From Limiplasma sp048370855 (GTDB lineage: Bacteria; Bacillota; Clostridia; Christensenellales; Aristaeellaceae): 20,289 nt of DNA. The stretch lies in assembly GCA_048370855.1 (NCBI GenBank), contig DBGEOK010000034.1, positions 1 to 20,289 of the forward strand. Reading direction: 5' to 3'. The notes under the pieces were generated by a model. It was not told where the DNA came from, searched no databases, and saw only the letters and a program-made list of their open reading frames with translations. This document shows positions 17,101 to 20,289 of the stretch, in pieces; within the stretch, counting starts at the first letter, position 1, and every line of letters starts with the position of its first letter. Position numbers and translations under genes: made by a program.

Positions 17101-19013
17101 TGCTCCACCTCAAAAACGAGGATAAAATGGACCGCGTGCTCACGTTTTACCATACCTGCACCTTCGCGGTCGGCAACCATCCTACCGGCTGGCAGCTCAC
17201 CTCCACCCACCGCATGAACGGCGTGATCTATGTGGAAAATCCGGAGATGGACGGCGTGGCCTGCCTCTGCGGCGTCGATCCGGAGGCGACCCTCACCACC
17301 GCCATGAGCGTCGGCGCGTTCGACGGCCTGTGGAGCATCGCGCCCTTCGCGCTGACCGCGTCGGAAAATTTGCCCAGCGACGCGGGAAACGTCGCCGTGC
17401 TATGCTTTACCGTACAGCTCAAGCCGGGAGAAGCCAAAACGATCACCACGGCGCTCGGTTACGGCGCTTCGCGCGAGGCGCTGGACCGCTCGCTGCAAAG
17501 CCTCCGGTCGGACGGCGCAAGCCTGCGGCTGCACCGCGTAAAGCAACTGTGGGAGCACCGGCTCAGCGGGCTGAGGTACGACCTTCCGGATACCGCGCTT
17601 TCCTTGATGCTCAACCGCTGGCTGCCCTACCAGGTGCGCGCGGCCCGGCTGATGATGCGCGCGGGCTTCTACCAGGCGGGAGGCGCGTATGGCTTCCGCG
17701 ACCAGCTCCAGGACATGCTTTCGCAGGTGCATACCGCGCCGGAGCTTGTGCGCGCCCATCTGCTGCTGTGCGCCGCACACCAGTTTGAGGAAGGCGACGT
17801 GCAGCACTGGTGGCACCCCCCGCGTTACGGCGTGCGCACCCGCGTCAGCGACGACCTGCTGTTCCTGCCCTTCGTCACAGCCGTCTATGTGCAGGTCACG
17901 GGGGATACGAGCGTTCTGAGCGAACAGGCGCCTTACCTCCATGACGCGCCGCTGGCCGAGGGCGAGCGCGAGCGGCTGAGCACGCCGGAGCTTTCCCCCG
18001 TTTCGGAGCCCTTGTGGCAGCACTGCGTGCGGGCCGTCGACCGCGTGTCCTACGGCGCGCACGGCCTGCCCCTGATGGGCGGAGGGGATTGGAACGACGG
18101 CATGAACCGCGTCGGCGGCGAAAATGGCGAAAGCGTATGGCTGGGCATGTTCCTGTGCGAAGTGCTCCGCCGCTTCGGGCCGCTGTGCGAGCCGGTTACG
18201 GCGCGTAGGTTCAGCGAAAAACGGATTCTCCTGCTGCAGATGCTGGACCGGTACGCCTGGGACGGCTCCTGGTATCTGCGCGCCTGGTATGACAGCGGCG
18301 AAAAGCTTGGCTCCGCCGGCTCTCCCGAATGCCGGATCGACGTGCTCCCGCAGAGCTGGGCCGTATTATCCGGCCTGTCGCGCGAGCGCGCCTCCGTTGC
18401 GATGGACCACGCGTGGCGCTTGCTCTACGAGCGGGATATCGGCATTCTCAAGCTCTTTACGCCGCCCTTTGACGGCCGGGAGCAGCCCGGCTACATCGCC
18501 GGCTACCTGCCCGGCGTGCGTGAAAACGGCGGTCAATACACGCATGCCGTGCCCTGGGCGATCGCCGCGCTGCACCAGCTTGGCCAGGACGACCGCGCCT
18601 GGGAGCTGGTGTCGGCCATGCTGCCGGTCAACCATGCCGCCACCCGGCAGCTCGCGGTGCGCTATCGCGTGGAGCCCTATGTGCTCGCCGGGGATATCTA
18701 CGCCAACCCGCAGCAGCGCGGCCGCGGCGGCTGGACCTGGTATACGGGCAGCGCGAGCTGGTTCCTTTACGTCATGCTGGAGCAGCTCTTCGGCTTTCAA
18801 AAGATTGGGAATACGCTTCGCTTCCGTCCGGTCGCGCCCGCCGGCTGGGAAGGCTTCCGGATTTCCTACCGTTTCGGCTCCGCCACCTACCATCTCCACG
18901 CCAGCCGCGACTGCCCGTTCCCCGTGGCGGACGGCGAGCAGCTCCGCGAGGGCAAGCTGGTTCTGGTGGACGACGGGCGCATTCACGAGGCGACGTTCCC
19001 CCTGCGCGGATGA
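11181..19013 (+). CDS. Cyclic beta-1,2-glucan synthase (NdvB/ChvB/Cgs type)
   Basis: A 2610-residue membrane protein that would polymerise glucose from UDP-glucose into beta-1,2-glucan and cyclise it. A membrane helix lies at about 3-18 and helical pairs at about 390-440, 784-835 and 874-925. The GT84 domain (about 450-780) has Asp594-Ser-Asp596, HDLLEGE (703-709) and HRWTRGDWQ (737-745). The central glucoamylase-like domain (about 945-1340, FFETSIAEEDNALPPDN) matches the region shown to cyclise in a Thermoanaerobacter enzyme (family GH189). Two GH94-type beta-sandwich regions (about 1377-1640 and 1837-2110) follow, then the GH94 barrel with DWNDGM (2303-2308) and ENGGQYTHAVPW. The usual domain set is complete and the frame uninterrupted. 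GGAGG at 11168-11172 sets the start. The family is best known from Alphaproteobacteria (ndvB, chvB), but clostridial members exist. Confidence 0.95.
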   Translation: MQWIISAVGLAILFILAWGAHRAPLPSYRDAPLEDELLAHLSAMAARAEGRGRVKIRMPRNMLGTLEKTIGFLNRLPPDELLPAAKWLSDNGRFLQEEAASLQIALRGAPALPKAPEGDARVSAFARELLGHTNADLQTKRLTAAVRAWQKTSPFTVNETDCLPLALRASLLRIVHEMALLCAHEQRAQLAAVQVSAALLDKRERHALRLFRRYEHSPAFLERLLSELRAHGDADRAVWLDRYFDRRELSAEKLAQKEHDHQTENCLWVSNAIASLRTAGRIPWHRLLEEISAVHAALMEDAVYPDMDMESRAYYRGRVSRISRSSGKPELSVCEAALALCRSAESGDVRSHVGYYLLDEGWPMLLQYLQAMGVANRMRVFAAGHACGLFRLGSWAVFALLLALSVWLKVFPVFWLPFAVVFLHAAQQLALWVLRRALRPRLAPRMRLDRLEEETQTLVVCPTMLLNAEHALAMVKHLSVLYRANPDPRLHFMLLGDFQDSLTGALSGDEEVIRTASAAIRALREDTGHPFFYMQRERVFNTRDHLFMSRERKRGSLETLLRLVTGRPCEEGFAYSSIPPESLKGRYRYVITLDSDTILPPGSALRMVGAMRHPLQQRRESGGRMRGVSIIQPRMEIAAHTIGSGLSLLLGGRGGTDPYNTLISDFFYDGCRKGSFVGKGIIDPEGFLRSVEGKIIPGAILSHDLLEGELAGCAVASDITLYDGHPKALKGFLYRLHRWTRGDWQLLPYVLPVFPSAHRAPSGILSPTAKHKIWQNMFRSLVQPMRLLLLGYAVAAGRPWLFVFALLLAELPTLAPPSGQAFLSLLCRLAALPCEAAMQADAIVRTLYRLFFSRRNLLQWTTAAQLSKPSAKPPMLFFYLSMGAAALMAALSLPPGALMIAGIATAAWWASFPFALPALEQPYQKPQRVTEYMREVLGRLASSTFLFFETSIAEEDNALPPDNVQIEPNKGISHRTSPTNIGLYLTSLVAAERLRILEADDMAQRMLATVQTVEAMPKWHGHLYNWYDTRTLEPMPPLFVSSVDSGNLAVCLLTSAQGVRTLMPELSPRYHDLAARLDALAEGMRFGPLFDADAELFYVGVHPETPNESPAHYDLLASEARLLSFVSIMLGQIPVRHWFRLGRTRARARGGQALLSYSGTMFEYMMPLLFQPPVRGTMLEEACAGALREQQAFKQDGVFGVSESGYYAFDPNLYYQYKAFGIPALALDPTKNQNVVAPYASLLSMPLDLKGAFANLLKLQSLGMEGPLGLFESADFAPDRIGDKHPFKIVRSHMAHHQGMILCAICNALCDQYLARLFSDLPRAQAYRLLLEERPQRGRGVIKHPLKRTAREPSMSPLRAERAAAPLAFPMDAHLLHGAGTTLLIDAQGGGYMSRNGVMMTRFHESCQLPSGMRLYLRDSQSGSYWHVTDPIQSRGVSFQTAQAVFTHERYHVEATLRIFVNPLDGTALHHLTLQNTLGMERMLEICSYLEPSLASQREDAAHPAFQNLFLQTERLQKYGVAATRRPRLEGEEPRRLWHMLSTDVSLTVFHVQTDRASFLGRGRTVYAPRALELPVSAMADSLGCMIEPCLSLRGQFVLPANGRAQFVFATLLPTAQDTPAAFLERYAQPENALRAYEPALTQGLVTARYLDLNAQAQNAVSRLCGSLCYTGQPMQFQYAAQNTLPLSELWGLGLSGDLPILALECADAKDLSLVRLLLKAHAYYRMSGLWIDLVLVCEQPAGYDHPLHDALNELAQGSHSHELIGKEGGVHLLDRESLSAELFSLLLASARVVLRTGRGSLTDQLKALTLSVKGKPLFFCKPSAAWKIALPAIDDLLFDNGYGGFSRADGNYVITLPPGRQTPAPWCNPLCQDAFGVLAGESGPVFAYAGNSHSGRLTRWPNDSVAPRGGECFFLRDAANKLLWSITRYPLGHGLPARVTHAPGETAYETSGYGVYCRLQCFTDEDAPLSVRVLHLKNEDKMDRVLTFYHTCTFAVGNHPTGWQLTSTHRMNGVIYVENPEMDGVACLCGVDPEATLTTAMSVGAFDGLWSIAPFALTASENLPSDAGNVAVLCFTVQLKPGEAKTITTALGYGASREALDRSLQSLRSDGASLRLHRVKQLWEHRLSGLRYDLPDTALSLMLNRWLPYQVRAARLMMRAGFYQAGGAYGFRDQLQDMLSQVHTAPELVRAHLLLCAAHQFEEGDVQHWWHPPRYGVRTRVSDDLLFLPFVTAVYVQVTGDTSVLSEQAPYLHDAPLAEGERERLSTPELSPVSEPLWQHCVRAVDRVSYGAHGLPLMGGGDWNDGMNRVGGENGESVWLGMFLCEVLRRFGPLCEPVTARRFSEKRILLLQMLDRYAWDGSWYLRAWYDSGEKLGSAGSPECRIDVLPQSWAVLSGLSRERASVAMDHAWRLLYERDIGILKLFTPPFDGREQPGYIAGYLPGVRENGGQYTHAVPWAIAALHQLGQDDRAWELVSAMLPVNHAATRQLAVRYRVEPYVLAGDIYANPQQRGRGGWTWYTGSASWFLYVMLEQLFGFQKIGNTLRFRPVAPAGWEGFRISYRFGSATYHLHASRDCPFPVADGEQLREGKLVLVDDGRIHEATFPLRG

Positions 19014-19029
19014 TCCCGTCGCGCCGGGG
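18999..19029 (+). other. Stem-loop spanning the glucan synthase stop codon
   Basis: CCCC-T-GCGCG (18999-19008) pairs with CGCGC-C-GGGG (19020-19029), nine base pairs with one mismatch. The TGA stop (19011-19013) is in the loop. No U-tract follows. Confidence 0.45.
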
Positions 19030-19253
19030 ACGCGGACGCCGGCCCCGGGCGGCGGACGTGGGAGGCCGCGCCCCTCGACGCCCCTTCGCGCCGCGCCACG
19101 GCGGTTTCGCCTAGGCGCGGGCCGGAACGCGGCCGAAGGGCCGCCGTTTCCCGCCTGTTCCCAAAAGGGCTTGCCGGCAGGCCGCTTCACCGCGCTGCCG
19201 AAGCGCCCCGCCTCCGGCGGCGAGCCCTTCCGGGCCCCTCAAAAAACAAACGC
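19014..19253. other. GC-rich spacer between convergent genes
   Basis: No gene or plus-strand intrinsic terminator can be supported. GGACGTGGGAGGCCGCGCCCC falls at 19054-19074 in two adjoining pieces and recalls the GGGACGTT-GGGAGG head of the repeat element, but the match is short in a very GC-rich context. The A-run 19241-19250 belongs to the minus-strand terminator. Confidence 0.4.
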
Positions 19254-19302
19254 CAACGCCGCTCCAGGCGGGCCGCGCAAAGACCCGCTTGGGACGGCGT
19301 TG
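19241..19302 (-). terminator. Intrinsic terminator of the repeat-rich minus-strand gene
   Basis: On the plus strand, CAACGCCG (19254-19261) pairs with CGGCGTTG (19295-19302), and inside it CCAGGCGGG (19264-19272) pairs with CCCGCTTGG (19284-19292) with one G-U pair. Read on the minus strand the stem is followed by GGCG and then TTTGTTTTTT (19250-19241). It lies about 60 bases beyond the stop codon of the minus-strand gene. It has no T-run on the plus side. Confidence 0.7.
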
Positions 19303-19354
19303 TTCATGCGTCTCTTTCGCCAGAATCGGCGGGTAAACGATTATATTTTCTTCC

Positions 19355-19371
19355 GCGCCCCGTTACGGCGC
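19355..19371 (-). other. Stem-loop spanning the stop codon of the repeat-rich gene
   Basis: GCGCC (19355-19359) pairs with GGCGC (19367-19371), and the TAA stop of the minus-strand gene (19363-19365) is in the seven-base loop. The stem is short; the classical terminator for this gene is the separate one further downstream. Confidence 0.35.
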
Positions 19372-20289
19372 TATTGCCGTTTCCAATGGGGAAGCTTCCG
19401 GCGGCTTGCAGAGCGTAAGGCTGAAGGAAAGCGTCAGCGCCTCCTCCACCGGCGTCGCCGGAATCGCCTCCCGACCGGTCAGGGTATAGCGCAGCCTTGC
19501 GATCAGGCGTCTTTCCCCAGCGGCAAGCACAAACCCTTCCTCAACCTCCGTCTCGCAGGCGACGCGAAACCCGCCGAGCGTATCCTCCCGTTCCCATTCG
19601 TCGGGGGTGAGCACCAGGGGCGCGGTTTCCCGGCCGGAGCCGTTTACCAGATAGACCTCCATGACCTCTTGCTCGAGCGGCAGCGGCGACGACGCGCCCC
19701 GCGCGCCGTCATAGGCGTAGCGAAGCTTTGGCGCGTCTGAAAATTGAATTTCCAGCCCCTCCGACCACAGGCCGTCGGCTTCCGCCTCCCCCGCAAGCTG
19801 ATCCAGAGACGACGGCGGCGCTGCCGTTTCTCCCCCCGCTCCATCCGTTTCGTCCGGAACCGGGCCCGTAGCTTCCGGCGTCTCCGGTTCCGCCTCCTCC
19901 GTAAGCTGATCCAGCGAGGACGGCGCGGGCGTTTCCTCCGGCTGGACAGACGGCAAAGCCTCGGCGCTGCCGGCCTCCGCGTTCCCGGCCTCCGGCTCCG
20001 TTACCGCCGTCGGGCTCTCCCCCGCGTCCCCCGGCATGGCCGTTCCTGGGCTCGTCGCGGGCGTTGCCAGCGGCTGGGCCGTGGGCGAAGCCTCTGCGCT
20101 GCCGGCCTCCGCATTCCCAGCCTCCGCGTTCCCGGCCTCCGGCTCCGTTACCGCCGTCGGGCTCGGGCTCTCCCCCGCGCCCTCCGGCATGGCCGTTTCT
20201 GGGCGCGTCGCGGGCGTTGCCAGCGGCTGGGCCGTAGGCGAAGCCTCCGCGCTGCCGGCCCCCGCATTCCCGGCCTCCGGCTCCGTTAC
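19363..20289 (-). CDS. Protein with Pro/Ala/Glu-rich tandem repeats and C-terminal beta-rich domain (5' end outside window)
   Basis: The frame is open to the right edge, so 308 C-terminal residues are visible and the start, with any signal peptide, is not. The ATG at 20190 lies inside a repeat unit and is not a credible start. The visible N-terminal part consists of units that begin VTEPEAGN and run through SPTAQPLATPAT to GESP, 46 and 49 residues long, then a shortened third unit. A different repeat, PSSLDQL followed by acidic residues, occurs twice. Such composition suits an extended linker or wall-spanning stalk. The last ~130 residues (from LWSEGLEIQFSD) look like a compact beta-rich domain that I do not recognise. 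A surface location is inference. A terminator follows at 19241-19302. Confidence 0.75.
   Translation of the reverse strand, partial: VTEPEAGNAGAGSAEASPTAQPLATPATRPETAMPEGAGESPSPTAVTEPEAGNAEAGNAEAGSAEASPTAQPLATPATSPGTAMPGDAGESPTAVTEPEAGNAEAGSAEALPSVQPEETPAPSSLDQLTEEAEPETPEATGPVPDETDGAGGETAAPPSSLDQLAGEAEADGLWSEGLEIQFSDAPKLRYAYDGARGASSPLPLEQEVMEVYLVNGSGRETAPLVLTPDEWEREDTLGGFRVACETEVEEGFVLAAGERRLIARLRYTLTGREAIPATPVEEALTLSFSLTLCKPPEASPLETAIAP
19906..20289 (-). repeat. Tandem coding repeat, about 138-147 bases per unit
   Basis: Units start at 20289, 20151 and 20004 on the minus strand, each opening GTAACGGAGCCGGAGGCC. The first is 138 and the second 147 bases; the third diverges after about 16 codons. 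They differ in the number of internal five-residue AEAGN/AEAGS blocks, which suggests slippage at two scales. The array continues past the window edge. Confidence 0.85.

Noticed and set aside
18124..19740. 538-residue plus-strand frame overlapping the glucan synthase end and the spacer
   Set aside because: Out-of-frame shadow that runs through a terminator and into the opposite-strand gene; no domain content.

Overview
The window is a GC-rich stretch (apart from an AT-rich first ~110 bases) with strong AGGAGG-type ribosome binding sites. Its gene types are those of anaerobic, gut-associated Bacillota: a LacI regulator with beta-glucuronidase, an aldo/keto reductase with two [4Fe-4S] motifs, secreted Ig-like proteins and a clostridial-type cyclic glucan synthase. 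A high-GC clostridial lineage (Christensenellales-like) is my best guess from gene content only. Nothing here is a plasmid, phage, insertion sequence, CRISPR array, tRNA or rRNA.

Layout. (1) 1-3214, plus strand: a LacI-type operator and promoter, a GC-rich leader, a LacI-family regulator and a glycoside hydrolase family 2 beta-glucuronidase, which form a two-gene unit. No glucuronide transporter is inside the window. (2) 3215-3914: no gene; a mosaic of small palindromes holding one full and two partial copies of a repeat element. (3) 3915-6984, minus strand: two exported proteins of the same architecture, probably tandem paralogues in one operon. (4) 7184-8296, plus strand: an aldo/keto reductase with a C-terminal two-cluster ferredoxin-like region, divergent from the secreted pair; a promoter is visible in each direction. 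(5) 8297-8826: a second, inverted full copy of the repeat element, then a promoter. (6) 8827-11100, plus strand: nucleotidyltransferase, an ECF-type sigma factor with a cysteine-rich tail, and a DUF2461 protein, closely spaced. (7) 11181-19013, plus strand: one 2610-residue cyclic beta-1,2-glucan synthase. (8) 19014-19362: GC-rich spacer with a minus-strand intrinsic terminator. (9) 19363 to the right edge, minus strand: the 3' part of a gene for a protein with Pro/Ala/Glu-rich tandem repeats and a C-terminal beta-rich domain.

How it fits together. The LacI-GUS unit reads as a glucuronide-use module under its own repressor. The glucan synthase would make periplasmic or cell-surface cyclic glucan from UDP-glucose. 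The other genes are housekeeping or cell-surface functions without an obvious shared pathway. The least explained signal is the intergenic repeat: about eleven consecutive stem-loops in ~365 bp, present as an inverted full copy 4.4 kb away, with the same end facing the 3' end of the upstream gene each time and with sequence changes concentrated in loops or matched between arms.
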